Source: JBGPLJ01 sp963826145 (GTDB lineage Bacteria > Pseudomonadota > Gammaproteobacteria > Steroidobacterales > Steroidobacteraceae). Taken from it: DNA of 64,000 nt. This document shows, piece after piece, positions 16,444 to 25,552 of the stretch. A program made the translations under genes and the position numbers. Each line of letters starts with the position of its first letter. The stretch's first letter is position 1. A model generated the notes under the pieces. It had not been told where the DNA came from, searched no databases, and saw only the letters and a program-made list of their open reading frames with translations. The DNA lies in the NCBI GenBank assembly GCA_963826145.1, contig CAWGVW010000001.1, positions 558,001 to 622,000 of the forward strand, in the 5' to 3' direction.

Positions 16444-18318
16444 ATGACCGATTTCCCGCGGTGGAGGTATTGGCTTGTCGGTGGACTGACGCTGCTCGGT
16501 CTGCTGTTCGCGCTGCCTAATATCTTCGGTGAAGACAACGCCTTGCAGATCGCCCTCGCCGGACGCGACAAGCCCGCCTGCACGGCCGAATGCGCGAAGT
16601 CGGTCGAAGACCTGCTGCGCCAGAAGAACGTCGCATTCCTGCGCACGGAACTCGTCAAGGGCGAGCTTCTCGTGCGCTTCCCCTCGCACAACGAGCAGCT
16701 GAAGGCGCGCGATGTCATCAAGGCCCTGCCCGACAAGTACAGCTACGGCCTGACGAGCGCGCCGCGCACCCCGCACTGGATGCAGGTAATGGGACTGAAG
16801 CCGATGAAGCTCGGCCTCGACCTGAAGGGCGGTTCGTATCTCGTCTACCAGGTCGACATCCAGGGCGCGATCAAGCAGCTCGAGGCGGCGACCGAGCAGG
16901 AGCTGAGACGGAGCTTGCGCGAGGAGAAGATCCAGTTCGTGGACATCGTCCTCATCCGCGACGCGCAGGCGCAGAGCGAATCGCTCAAGATCACGCTCCG
17001 CGACGCGGCGAATATCGACGCCGCGCGCAAGCTCATCGAGAAAGCGAACCCCAAGCTCGCGGTCACGGTTGACGCGAATCCTGCGGCCCCGACGGTTTAC
17101 GCGCGCGTGACGGAGGAAATGGCACGCGAACGCGCCGACTATGCGATCGACCAGAATCTCACGACGTTGCGCAATCGCATCAACGAACTCGGCGTGTCCG
17201 AGCCCGTCATCCAGCGGCAGGGACGCGACCGCATCGTCGTGCAGCTTCCCGGTGTCGATGACCCGACGGAAGCGAAGCGCATCCTCGGCAGCACCGCGAC
17301 GCTCGAGTTCCGGCTCGTCGACGAGGTGAATAACCCGGAGGATGCGCGCCGCACCGGCGTTGCCCCGGTCGGTTCGAAACTCTACTTCCGCCGCGAGAAT
17401 GGCGCGCCGATTCTCCTGAAGCGCGAGGTCATCGCGACCGGCGATCAGCTCGTGGATGCTTCATTCGTCATGCAGCAGGAAGGTCCGGCGGTGAGCGTCA
17501 AGCTCGACAGCCGCGGCGGCCGGCGCATGGGTGAAACGACGCGCGCGAATCTCGGCCACCTGATGGCGGTCGTGTTTATCGAGAAACTGCGCGAAGAGAA
17601 GACCGTGGACGGCAAGGCTGTGTTCGTTGATCGCACGAAGGAAGACGTGATCAACGCCGCGACCATCCAGGGCATGTTCTCGAACCAGTTCCAGATCACG
17701 GGCCTCTCGGCGAACGAGGGCCCTGAGCTTGCGAAGCTCCTGCGCGCTGGCGCGCTTGCGGCACCGCTGTATCTCGTCGAGGAGCGCACCATCGGCCCGA
17801 GCCTCGGCGAGAAGAACATCGAGCGCGGCGTCGACGCGATGATCTACGGCATGCTCACGATCTTCACGTTCATGGCGATCTACTATCGCGTGTTCGGCTG
17901 GGTCGCGAACCTCGTGCTCTTTTCGAACGTGGTCCTCCTGACCGCGCTCCTGTCGCTCCTGAACGCGGTGCTGACGCTGCCGGGCATCGGCGGCATCGTG
18001 CTCACCGTCGGCATGGCGGTCGACGCGAACATCCTGATTTACGAGCGCATCCGCGAGGAGCTGCGCGCAGGCGTCACGCCGCGCGCGGCGATCGACAAGG
18101 GCTTCGACCGCGCCTTCACCGCGATCGCGGACTCGAACGTCACGACGCTGATCGCGGGCGTCGTGCTCTGGGCCTTCGGCAGCGGACCGGTGCGCGGCTT
18201 TGCCGTCGTGCTGACGCTCGGCATCCTGACGTCGCTCTTCACCGCGGTCATCGGCAGCCGCGTCGTCGTGCATCTCATCTATACCCGGCGCCGCGATATC
18301 GGCCGGCTGTCGATCTGA
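16444..18318 (+). CDS. secD: Protein translocase subunit SecD
   Basis: A 624-residue RND-type membrane protein that, with SecF, uses the proton gradient to help pull proteins across the inner membrane. An N-terminal transmembrane helix precedes a large periplasmic region with GLDLKGGSYLVYQVD and the base domain. Five further helices follow, including the conserved GMAVDANILIYERIREEL motif. No gaps against family length are apparent. Confidence 0.98.
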   Translation: MTDFPRWRYWLVGGLTLLGLLFALPNIFGEDNALQIALAGRDKPACTAECAKSVEDLLRQKNVAFLRTELVKGELLVRFPSHNEQLKARDVIKALPDKYSYGLTSAPRTPHWMQVMGLKPMKLGLDLKGGSYLVYQVDIQGAIKQLEAATEQELRRSLREEKIQFVDIVLIRDAQAQSESLKITLRDAANIDAARKLIEKANPKLAVTVDANPAAPTVYARVTEEMARERADYAIDQNLTTLRNRINELGVSEPVIQRQGRDRIVVQLPGVDDPTEAKRILGSTATLEFRLVDEVNNPEDARRTGVAPVGSKLYFRRENGAPILLKREVIATGDQLVDASFVMQQEGPAVSVKLDSRGGRRMGETTRANLGHLMAVVFIEKLREEKTVDGKAVFVDRTKEDVINAATIQGMFSNQFQITGLSANEGPELAKLLRAGALAAPLYLVEERTIGPSLGEKNIERGVDAMIYGMLTIFTFMAIYYRVFGWVANLVLFSNVVLLTALLSLLNAVLTLPGIGGIVLTVGMAVDANILIYERIREELRAGVTPRAAIDKGFDRAFTAIADSNVTTLIAGVVLWAFGSGPVRGFAVVLTLGILTSLFTAVIGSRVVVHLIYTRRRDIGRLSI

Positions 18319-18328
18319 CGGGGCATCC

Positions 18329-19270
18329 ATGGAATTCTTCAAGAAGGTCCCGACGCTTCACTTCATGCGCCTCAGGCGCCGGTGGTACGGTCTTTCGACA
18401 CTCATGGTCGTGGCGACGGTCGTTTCGCTCATCGTGCGTGGCCTGCACCTGTCGATCGATTTCACGGGCGGCGTCGAGGTGGAGCTCGGCTTCAGCGCGC
18501 CGGCCAACATCGAGCAGGTCCAGGCGACCCTCGTGCAGAGCGGTTTCAAGGAGCCGCAGGTCCAGCTGGTCGATTCGGTGCGCGACGTGTTGGTGCGCCT
18601 GCCGCCGCAGGGCGAGACCGTGAAGGGCGCCGAGGTCGGCAAACGTATCGAGGCCGTGCTGCAGACGATCGATCCCAAGGTCGCGATGCATCGCGCGGAT
18701 TCCGTCGGCTCGCAGGTCGGCCGCGAGCTCGCGGAGAACGGCGCGCTCGCGCTCGTATTCACGTTCCTCCTGATCGGCCTTTACGTCTCGATCCGGTTTC
18801 ATACCTGGCGGCTCGGCACGGGTGCCGTCATCGCGTCGATGCATAACCCGATCGTCGTGGTCGGCTTTTTCTCGGTCACGGGCCTGACCTTCGACTTGCC
18901 CGCGCTTGCCGCGGTGCTCGCGGTCATCGGCCACTCGCTGAACGACACCGTCGTCGTGTTCGACCGGATCCGCGAGAACTTCGAACGCTCGCGGCGCGCC
19001 GCGTCCGCGGACCTCATCGATGCGGCGATCAACCAGACGCTGTCGCGAACCGTGATCACGAGCGGCGCGACCTTCGTCGTCGTGCTGATGCTGCTGCTTT
19101 TCGGCGGCGAGGCTCTGCGCGGCTTCTCCGTCGCGCTTCTTGTCGGTATCGTGGTCGTTACCTATTCCTCGATCTATGTTGCGAGCTCGCTGGCGCTCGA
19201 CATGGGACTGACCGGCAATGACCTCTTCCCGCAACGCAAGTCGGCCGACGAACTCGACAAGATGCCCTGA
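18329..19270 (+). CDS. secF: Protein translocase subunit SecF
   Basis: A 313-residue partner of SecD. N-terminal helix, periplasmic DFTGGVEVELGF segment, and the family signature SLNDTVVVFDRIRENF, which includes proton-relay residues. It starts ten bases after secD. It is followed by the composite palindrome at 19301-19458 rather than by suhB, because terC and a permease gene have been inserted. Confidence 0.98.
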   Translation: MEFFKKVPTLHFMRLRRRWYGLSTLMVVATVVSLIVRGLHLSIDFTGGVEVELGFSAPANIEQVQATLVQSGFKEPQVQLVDSVRDVLVRLPPQGETVKGAEVGKRIEAVLQTIDPKVAMHRADSVGSQVGRELAENGALALVFTFLLIGLYVSIRFHTWRLGTGAVIASMHNPIVVVGFFSVTGLTFDLPALAAVLAVIGHSLNDTVVVFDRIRENFERSRRAASADLIDAAINQTLSRTVITSGATFVVVLMLLLFGGEALRGFSVALLVGIVVVTYSSIYVASSLALDMGLTGNDLFPQRKSADELDKMP

Positions 19271-19300
19271 CGGTCGACCGGGTGGGGCACTTGAAACGGG

Positions 19301-19458
19301 AGGGCTTCGCGCAGGGAGGTCCTTTCAGGATCGTAAAAAACAGGACGTTTTGCGGAAAAGGGGACAGACCCCTTTTCGCGTTGCAGGCGATAACGAAAAG
19401 GGGTCTGTCCCCTTTTTCGCCACGGCGGTCCTGAAAGGACCTTCCTGCGCGAAGCCCT
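19301..19458. repeat. Composite nested palindrome, family member 1
   Basis: The outer arms are 19301-19333 and about 19426-19458. They pair over about 33 bases with two mismatches and begin AGGGCTTCGCGCAGG. Their inner part, GGGAGGTCCTTTCRGGATCG, is shared with the 54.4-kb element. Nested inside is a second palindrome, about 19352-19377 and 19394-19420, with the GGGGACAGACCCC motif, related to the repeat at 901-980. The whole unit could fold as a long cruciform or RNA hairpin between secF and terC. No ORF and no transposase are present. It may act as a terminator; mobility is inferred from the two-copy pattern. Confidence 0.85.
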
Positions 19459-19481
19459 GGAACTGGAACTAGCGCAAGAAC

Positions 19482-20231
19482 ATGTTCGACCTGCTGTTCG
19501 ACCCGCACGCCTGGATCGCCTTCGTCACGCTGACGGCGCTCGAGATCGTGCTCGGCGTCGACAACATCATCGTGCTGTCGATCCTCGTGAGCCGCCTGCC
19601 GAAGGAGCGGCAGCCGGCGGCACGCCGCTTCGGCCTTGCGCTCGCGATGCTGACGCGCATTGCTCTCCTCTTTTCGATCACCTGGCTCGCGAGATTCCGG
19701 ACGCCGCTCTTCGAGATATTCAACCGGGAGATCTCGGGCCGCGATCTCATCCTGTTCGCGGGCGGCCTCTTTCTCATCGCCAAGGCCGTGAGCGAGATCC
19801 ACGCGACGCTCGAAGGCGTGGAGCAGAAGCGGCCGGCCTCGCTCCGCGCGGGCTTCATCGCCGTGATCGTGCAGATCGCCGTCATCGATATCGTGTTCTC
19901 GCTCGATTCGGTGTTCACGGCGGTGGGTCTTTCGAATCAAATGCCGATCATGGTTACGGCGATCGTCGCTTCCGTGCTCGTGATGATGTGGCTCGCGGGC
20001 CCGCTCAACGATTTCATCGAGAAGTACCCGACCATCAAGATCATCGCGCTCGCATTTCTCATCCTGGTGGGCGTGCTCCTCATGGCGGAAGGGGCGGACT
20101 ATCACATCGAACGCGGGTATCTCTATTTCGCCATGGCGTTCTCCGTGCTCGTCGAAATGCTGAACATAAGACTGCGTCGAATGCTGAACGCACGCGCGAA
20201 GAAGCGCGAGGATTCCGGGGAAAAGGACTGA
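19482..20231 (+). CDS. TerC-family integral membrane protein
   Basis: A 249-residue polytopic protein. The family signatures are ALEIVLGVDNIIVLSIL at the N-terminus and VIDIVFSLDSVFTAVGL in the middle, each with the conserved acidic residues of TerC proteins. There are about seven hydrophobic segments. TerC members are linked to metal-ion (especially Mn) handling and co-translocational metalation, so a metal-export role is plausible but not shown here. It sits between secF and suhB, which are closer together in pseudomonads, so it looks like an insertion with the next gene. Confidence 0.9.
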   Translation: MFDLLFDPHAWIAFVTLTALEIVLGVDNIIVLSILVSRLPKERQPAARRFGLALAMLTRIALLFSITWLARFRTPLFEIFNREISGRDLILFAGGLFLIAKAVSEIHATLEGVEQKRPASLRAGFIAVIVQIAVIDIVFSLDSVFTAVGLSNQMPIMVTAIVASVLVMMWLAGPLNDFIEKYPTIKIIALAFLILVGVLLMAEGADYHIERGYLYFAMAFSVLVEMLNIRLRRMLNARAKKREDSGEKD

Positions 20232-20313
20232 AGGGCGGCTTGCCTCCGGCGGGGCTTGCGCCTAGTCTCAGCCCCTTCCGCGCTCGCGCGCGCAAGGGGT
20301 GAAGGGGAGAGAC

Positions 20314-21879
20314 ATGGCCAACGGCCAGCTGTTCGCAAAAAAATCCGTAGAACAAATCCAGGCGGAATTCAGCTCCGGAGAGCTGAAACGCACGCTGACC
20401 GCAACCAATCTCACGAGCCTCGGAATCGGCGCGATCATCGGCGCGGGCATATTCGTACTGACGGGCAACGCAGCGGCGAACTTCGCGGGCCCGGGCGTGA
20501 TGCTCTCATTTGTCATCGCCGGCGCCTGCTGCGTCTTCGCGGCCCTGTGCTACGCGGAGCTCGCCTCGACGATGCCGGTCTGCGGCTCGGCGTACTCCTA
20601 TTCCTACGTCACCATGGGCGAAGTCTTCGCCTGGATCATGGGCTGGCTGCTGCTGCTCGAGTACGGCGTGGCGGCATCGACCGTCGCGTCCGGTTGGACC
20701 GGCTACGTGACGTCGCTCCTCTCGGACTTTGGCGTGCACTTTTCGAGCGGCATCACGCAGTCGACACTGAGGTTGCAGGACGGCGTGCTGCAAACCGGCT
20801 CCGGCTTCAATCTCATCGGCGCCATCGGCATCCTTGCCGTGACCTCGCTCCTCGTCATCGGCGTGAAGGAATCGGCCTCGGTGAACAACGTCATCGTCGC
20901 CATCAAGCTGTCGGTGCTGCTCGCGTTCATCGCGGTCGGCGTCTTCTACGTCAGCTCCGACAACTGGCACCCCTTCATCCCGGCGAACGAGGGTGGATTC
21001 AAATACGGATTCCAGGGCGTTTTGCGCGCCGCCTCCATTATTTTCTTTGCGTACGTTGGCTTCGAGGCGGTGTCGACCGCCGCGAGCGAAGCGCGCAATC
21101 CGCAGAAGGACCTGCCGATCGGCATCCTCGGTTCGCTGATCATCTGCACGGTGCTCTACATGGCGGTCGCCGCAGTGATGACCGGCGTCGTTCCCTACAA
21201 GGAACTCGCCGGTGGCGCACCGATCGCGATCGCGATTGACCGCATGAACCCGCAATGGGCGGTGGTTCACTGGGGTCTCACCGAGAACGGGCAGCTGAAC
21301 CTGCTCGCGTTCCTCATCAAGATCGGCGCATTCACCGGCCTCTCGTCCGTGATGCTGGTGCTGATGTACGCGCAGACGCGCGTGTTCTATCAGATGGCGA
21401 AGGACGGTCTGCTGCCGGATGTGTTCTCGAAGGTGAATCAGAAGTTCAAGACGCCCGCGGCCGGCACGATCCTGCTCGGCGTCGTGATCGCATTTGCCGC
21501 CGCCACCTTGCCGCTCGACGTCCTAAATGACCTCGTGAGCCTCGGTACGGCCGTCGCATTTTCGATCGTCTGCATGAGCGTGCTGTACCTGCGCCATCGC
21601 CACCCGAACATGAAGCGTCCCTTCGAAGTCCCGTGGTATCCGGTGACGCCGATCCTCGGCATTATCTCCTGCCTGCTCCTGATGATGGGACCAATCCTGA
21701 CGGACATCCTGTCGAAGGCGCTCAACTACGACATCATGGGTCACCTCATCGGTGCTCCGGGCGAGGTCAACAAGGATCCGATCGCGCTCTGGATCCTCGT
21801 CGGCTACTTCGCGCTTGGAACGCTGGTCTATTTCGGCTACGGCTATCGGCACTCGAAACAACGAGCGCCTGCGCACTAG
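20314..21879 (+). CDS. APC-superfamily amino acid permease (cationic type)
   Basis: A 521-residue transporter with about 12 helices. It begins LTATNLTSLGIGAIIGAGIF, the APC-family helix 1 motif, and contains FFAYVGFEAVSTAASEARNP, as in YfnA/CAT-type permeases. ATG 20314 has an AGGGGAGA ribosome-binding site; a GTG at 20299 is less likely. A GC-rich CCCCTT/AAGGGG hairpin (about 20272-20299) lies just before the ribosome-binding site. The stop overlaps the convergent suhB stop within one CTAG. Substrate is probably an amino acid, not determined. Confidence 0.9.
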   Translation: MANGQLFAKKSVEQIQAEFSSGELKRTLTATNLTSLGIGAIIGAGIFVLTGNAAANFAGPGVMLSFVIAGACCVFAALCYAELASTMPVCGSAYSYSYVTMGEVFAWIMGWLLLLEYGVAASTVASGWTGYVTSLLSDFGVHFSSGITQSTLRLQDGVLQTGSGFNLIGAIGILAVTSLLVIGVKESASVNNVIVAIKLSVLLAFIAVGVFYVSSDNWHPFIPANEGGFKYGFQGVLRAASIIFFAYVGFEAVSTAASEARNPQKDLPIGILGSLIICTVLYMAVAAVMTGVVPYKELAGGAPIAIAIDRMNPQWAVVHWGLTENGQLNLLAFLIKIGAFTGLSSVMLVLMYAQTRVFYQMAKDGLLPDVFSKVNQKFKTPAAGTILLGVVIAFAAATLPLDVLNDLVSLGTAVAFSIVCMSVLYLRHRHPNMKRPFEVPWYPVTPILGIISCLLLMMGPILTDILSKALNYDIMGHLIGAPGEVNKDPIALWILVGYFALGTLVYFGYGYRHSKQRAPAH

Positions 21880-22676
21880 GCGTTGCGCAGCTCCTCGGGA
21901 ACGTGCGGCGCGAGTGCCGCGACGAGTTCGGCGTGCACCTTCGGATTGCCGCAGATGATGTTGCCGCCCTGGGTGTATTCGTTGCCGGAGAGGTTGGTGA
22001 CGAGGCCGCCCGCTTCGATGATGAGGAGCGTGCCTGCGGCCGTGTCCCAGGGCGCAAGGCCAATTTCCCAGAATCCATCGAGCCGGCCGGCCGCGACGAA
22101 CGCGAGGTCAAGCGAAGCCGAGCCCGGCCGGCGCACGCCCGCGGCCGTCGTCATCACGACACGCATCATCGAGATGTAGGGCTCGAGCCACTTGGCATTG
22201 GCCCGATATGGAAAGCCGGTGCCAATGAGCGAGCCCTCGAGTTCCTTCTGCTTGCTCACGCGGATCTTGCGCCCCTCGAGCTGAGCGCCTTCGCCGCGTG
22301 AAGCGGTGAAGAATTCCTGGCGCAAGGGGTCGTAGACCACCGCGTGCTCGAGCCGCCCGCGACGTTCGAATGCGATCGACACCGCGAACACCGGGTTGCC
22401 GTGCAGGAAGTTCGTCGTGCCGTCGAGCGGGTCGATGATCCAGAGGTTCTCATCGCGCCCGCTGCGCCCGCTTTCCTCCGCGAGGATGGCGTGCTCCGGG
22501 TACATGCGGCGGATGGTCGCAATGATGTCCTGCTCGGCTGCGCGGTCGATGTCCGTGACGAAGTCGTTCCGCCCCTTGCTCGACACGTCGAGGCTGTCAA
22601 GGCGCGAGAGGCTCTTCACGATGAGGTCGCCGGCGCGGCGCGCGGCCTTGACCGCAATGTTCAGAATCGGCTGCAT
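21876..22676 (-). CDS. suhB: Inositol-1-monophosphatase SuhB
   Basis: A 266-residue Mg-dependent phosphatase. Metal-site motifs are AEESG, the family signature WIIDPLDGTTNF, and PWDTAAGTLLIIEAGG. In enterobacteria SuhB also joins ribosomal antitermination complexes. The ATG at 22676 begins MQPILNIAVKAARRAGDLI, matching the family N-terminus; a longer upstream frame runs antisense to trmJ and is rejected. It is divergent from trmJ with 134 bases between, as in Escherichia coli. Confidence 0.96.
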   Translation of the reverse strand: MQPILNIAVKAARRAGDLIVKSLSRLDSLDVSSKGRNDFVTDIDRAAEQDIIATIRRMYPEHAILAEESGRSGRDENLWIIDPLDGTTNFLHGNPVFAVSIAFERRGRLEHAVVYDPLRQEFFTASRGEGAQLEGRKIRVSKQKELEGSLIGTGFPYRANAKWLEPYISMMRVVMTTAAGVRRPGSASLDLAFVAAGRLDGFWEIGLAPWDTAAGTLLIIEAGGLVTNLSGNEYTQGGNIICGNPKVHAELVAALAPHVPEELRNA

Positions 22677-22810
22677 GGGTGACGAATTTGTGTGCGAAAC
22701 GGGGTGCGAAGGCGGGGCGATTCCCCGGGCGGGGCGGTAGAATAACAAAGAAGGACCGCTGCCGCCGTCGAACACACTTGGTTCCGGCGCCGAGCCGCTT
22801 GACTTAGCGC

Positions 22811-23551
22811 ATGACTTGCTCCGTTCGAATCGTTCTCGTTGAGTCGAGCCACCCCGGAAATATCGGGGCGGTTGCCCGCGCCATGAAGAACATGGCCTGC
22901 GAGGAGCTCTGGCTCGTGCGGCCGAAGCAGTTTCCGGACCCTGAAGCGAGCGCCCGCGCAGCCGGCGCAACCGACATTCTCGACGCCGCGCGCGTCGTTG
23001 GCAGTATCGATGAGGCGATCGCGGACTGTGCCTACGTGGCCGCAACAACGTCGCGCCCCCGGATTCACAATTGGACGGTCCTGACGCCGCGCGATCTTGG
23101 CGCTGTCCTTGTTGCGCGGGAGACCAGCGCGAAGGCTGCGGTTCTCTTTGGATCCGAACGCTACGGACTCGAGAACGATGCGCTTCAGCATTGCAACGCA
23201 CTCGTCAAGATACCGGTCAATCCTGCCTACGAATCGCTCAATCTCGCGATGGCCGTGCAGATCGTGTGCTATGAGATTCTGGTCGCTCGCACCGCGCCCG
23301 CAACGGTGTCGCAGCAGGAAACACCACTCTCCACTGCCGAGGAGCTCGAGCGCTTCTACACGCAGCTCTCCGAAGTGATGGACGAGGCGAACTTTCACGA
23401 CCGAACCGGCCGCGGACACCTCATGACGCGCATCCGCCGCATCTTCAATCGCACCGCGCTCGATCAGAACGAACTCAACATCCTCCGTGGGATCCTTACG
23501 GCCGTGCAGGGACGGCGCCGCGCCGCGGGCTCGGGCAGGAAAGTCTCGTGA
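22811..23551 (+). CDS. trmJ: tRNA (cytidine/uridine-2'-O-)-methyltransferase TrmJ
   Basis: A 246-residue SPOUT methyltransferase acting at tRNA position 32. The N-terminal IVLVESSHPGNIGAVARAMK and the knot segments VLFGSERYGLENDAL and NPAYESLNLAMAVQIVCYE are diagnostic. TAGAAT at 22738-22743 could be its -10 box. The stop overlaps the cysteine desulfurase start (GTGA). In the usual order iscR follows trmJ; here the desulfurase gene follows directly. Confidence 0.96.
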   Translation: MTCSVRIVLVESSHPGNIGAVARAMKNMACEELWLVRPKQFPDPEASARAAGATDILDAARVVGSIDEAIADCAYVAATTSRPRIHNWTVLTPRDLGAVLVARETSAKAAVLFGSERYGLENDALQHCNALVKIPVNPAYESLNLAMAVQIVCYEILVARTAPATVSQQETPLSTAEELERFYTQLSEVMDEANFHDRTGRGHLMTRIRRIFNRTALDQNELNILRGILTAVQGRRRAAGSGRKVS

Positions 23552-24723
23552 CCAGGCCCTGCATCTACATGGACAACGCTGCGACCACGCCGGTCGACCC
23601 GCTCGTCGCGGCGGCCATGTGCGAGTGCCTGACGGCGGACGGCTGCTTTGCGAATCCGTCCTCGACCGGTCACGCACCCGGCAATGAGGCACGTGCCCGC
23701 GTAGAGAAAGCGCGCGCGCAGGTCGCAAAACTCATCGGCGCGGAAAGCGCGGCGATCGTATGGACCTCCGGTGCGACGGAGTCGGACAATCTTGCGATCT
23801 TCGGCGTCGCGCGTGCGCAGCGCGAGCGCGGCAAGCACATCGTCACCGCACGCACGGAACACAAGGCGGTGCTGGATCCGTGCAAGCAGCTCGAGAAGGA
23901 AGGCTTTGAGGTCACCTATCTCAAGCCCGGCGAGGACGGCATTGTGACGCCCGAAGCCGTCGCGGCGGCCCTGCGCCCGGATACGCTGCTCGTGTCGCTG
24001 ATGCACGCGAACAATGAGATCGGGGTGATCCAGGACGTCGGCGCGGTCGGCAGGATCTGCCGCGAGCGCAGCGTGTTGCTCCACGTCGACGCGGCGCAGA
24101 GCGCAGGCAAGACGCGCATTGACGTCGGTGAGCAGTGCATCGATCTCTTGTCGCTTACCGCACACAAGATCTATGGACCGAAAGGCATTGGAGCGCTTTA
24201 CGTCCGCCGCCAGCCGCGGCCGCTGATGCTGCCGCTCATCTTCGGCGGTGGCCAGGAGGGAGGACTCCGGTCCGGTACGTTGGCGACGCACCAGATTGTC
24301 GGTATGGGCCTCGCCTATGAAATCGCGGCGCGGGACCTCGAAACCGATGCGCAGCGTCTCGGCGCGCTGCGTAGCCGGCTGTGGGCGGGACTCATGAAGC
24401 TCGGCTCGGTGCACCTCAACGGTCACCCGGAAAAGCGGGTCGCCGGGGTCCTGAACGTGTCGTTCGAAGGCGTCGAAGGTGAGAGCCTGCTCTTTTCGCT
24501 GCCCGGTCTCGCGGTGTCGACCGGTTCCGCGTGCACGTCGGCGAGCCAGGAAGCATCGTATGTTCTGCGGGCCCTCGGCCGGAGCGATCAGCTGGCACAG
24601 AGCTCGCTGCGCTTCAGTCTTGGCCGCTTTTCTACGGGGGCCGACGTCGACTACGCCATTACGGCGGTCACGGAGGCTGTACAGCGTCTGCGCGGGCTGG
24701 CGCCCGCGGCAGCCAGGCACTGA
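23548..24723 (+). CDS. iscS: Cysteine desulfurase (IscS/NifS type)
   Basis: A 391-residue PLP enzyme that releases sulfur from cysteine for Fe-S clusters and tRNA thiolation. His105 and the PLP-binding Lys207 (SLTAHKIYGPKG) are present, and the catalytic cysteine loop is STGSACTSASQE (Cys329). GTG start at 23548 overlaps the trmJ stop. It is slightly shorter than the 404-residue E. coli IscS; the C-terminal IscU-docking helix is hard to judge by eye. It heads a reduced isc cluster lacking iscR. Confidence 0.93.
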   Translation: MTRPCIYMDNAATTPVDPLVAAAMCECLTADGCFANPSSTGHAPGNEARARVEKARAQVAKLIGAESAAIVWTSGATESDNLAIFGVARAQRERGKHIVTARTEHKAVLDPCKQLEKEGFEVTYLKPGEDGIVTPEAVAAALRPDTLLVSLMHANNEIGVIQDVGAVGRICRERSVLLHVDAAQSAGKTRIDVGEQCIDLLSLTAHKIYGPKGIGALYVRRQPRPLMLPLIFGGGQEGGLRSGTLATHQIVGMGLAYEIAARDLETDAQRLGALRSRLWAGLMKLGSVHLNGHPEKRVAGVLNVSFEGVEGESLLFSLPGLAVSTGSACTSASQEASYVLRALGRSDQLAQSSLRFSLGRFSTGADVDYAITAVTEAVQRLRGLAPAAARH

Positions 24724-24727
24724 TCGC

Positions 24728-25105
24728 GTGCGCCCCGTCGATTACAGCCCGCTCGTGGCGAGCCATTTCGCCAATCCCGTCGGGACCGGCGGCTGGCCGG
24801 AGGGCGCGGCCGTCGGGGAGGCGGGAAGCGAGGAATTGGGTACGCGGGTGCGATTCGCGCTCCTTGTCGGCGGCGGCGCTGTGACGGAAGCACGGTTCCA
24901 GGCGTTCGGCTGTCCGCATACTATTGCCGCCGCATCCTGGCTGGCCGAGCATCTCAAGGGTCAGCCCCTTGATCGGGCGCCGCCGATGCCGATATTGGAG
25001 CTCGGGCGCCTCCTTGAGGTGCCGACTGAGAAACTGGGTCGATTGCTGGTTGTCGAAGACGCACTACGCGCCGCTCTGGCGCAGGCGCAAGCGAGACAGG
25101 TCTAG
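24728..25105 (+). CDS. Degenerate IscU/NifU-N-like protein lacking two cluster cysteines
   Basis: A 125-residue protein with a GTG start four bases after the desulfurase stop. It aligns with IscU along its length: DYSPLVASHFANP, RFQAFGCPHTIAAASWLAEH, and a C-terminal VEDALRAAL helix. Of the three IscU cluster-ligand cysteines only the middle one remains (Cys62). The first (in ACGD) is replaced by Ser34 with Glu35-Glu36, and the third (HCS) by Gly104-Arg105-Leu106. It therefore probably cannot assemble a cluster in the standard way. Related cysteine-poor proteins annotated as scaffold proteins may exist in nearby lineages. Position between iscS and iscA supports descent from iscU. Confidence 0.8.
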   Translation: MRPVDYSPLVASHFANPVGTGGWPEGAAVGEAGSEELGTRVRFALLVGGGAVTEARFQAFGCPHTIAAASWLAEHLKGQPLDRAPPMPILELGRLLEVPTEKLGRLLVVEDALRAALAQAQARQV

Positions 25106-25109
25106 GACT

Positions 25110-25433
25110 ATGGCGATTACATTGACTGCTGCTGCCGCAACGCGGGTCCAGAGCTTCATGGAAGCCCGGGGCAAGGGCGTCGGCCTGCGCCTTGCGGTCA
25201 AGAAAACCGGCTGCTCCGGCTTCGCGTATGTCGTGAACTACGCCGACGACGTCGAACGCGAGGACCAGGTCTTCGAGCACCGGGGCGTGAAGGTCATCGT
25301 CGATCGGGAAAGCCTGCGCTACGTCGACGGCACCGAAATCGATTTCGTGAAGCAGGGACTCAACGAGGCCTTCCGCTTCCGCAACCCGAACATCAAGGGC
25401 GAGTGCGGCTGCGGCGAGAGCTTCAACGTCTGA
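25110..25433 (+). CDS. iscA: A-type iron-sulfur carrier (IscA/ErpA family)
   Basis: A 107-residue A-type carrier with all three conserved cysteines: Cys35 in KTGCSGF, and Cys99 and Cys101 in ECGCGESF. It binds Fe or an Fe-S cluster and passes it to apo-proteins. It starts four bases after the IscU-like gene. After it, hscB-hscA-fdx-iscX would normally follow; instead there are about 120 noncoding bases and then ndk. IscA versus ErpA cannot be settled from this sequence alone. Confidence 0.93.
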   Translation: MAITLTAAAATRVQSFMEARGKGVGLRLAVKKTGCSGFAYVVNYADDVEREDQVFEHRGVKVIVDRESLRYVDGTEIDFVKQGLNEAFRFRNPNIKGECGCGESFNV

Positions 25434-25552
25434 CGCCCGCCCGGGCGGCAAAAAACCTTACCGTTCCGGCACTTCCGTGCCGTCCCGTCGTTGCTAGGGG
25501 TGGGGCGCGAAGGTACACTTCCCCGCCCAAAAATGACTTGAGGTTCAAGCAG

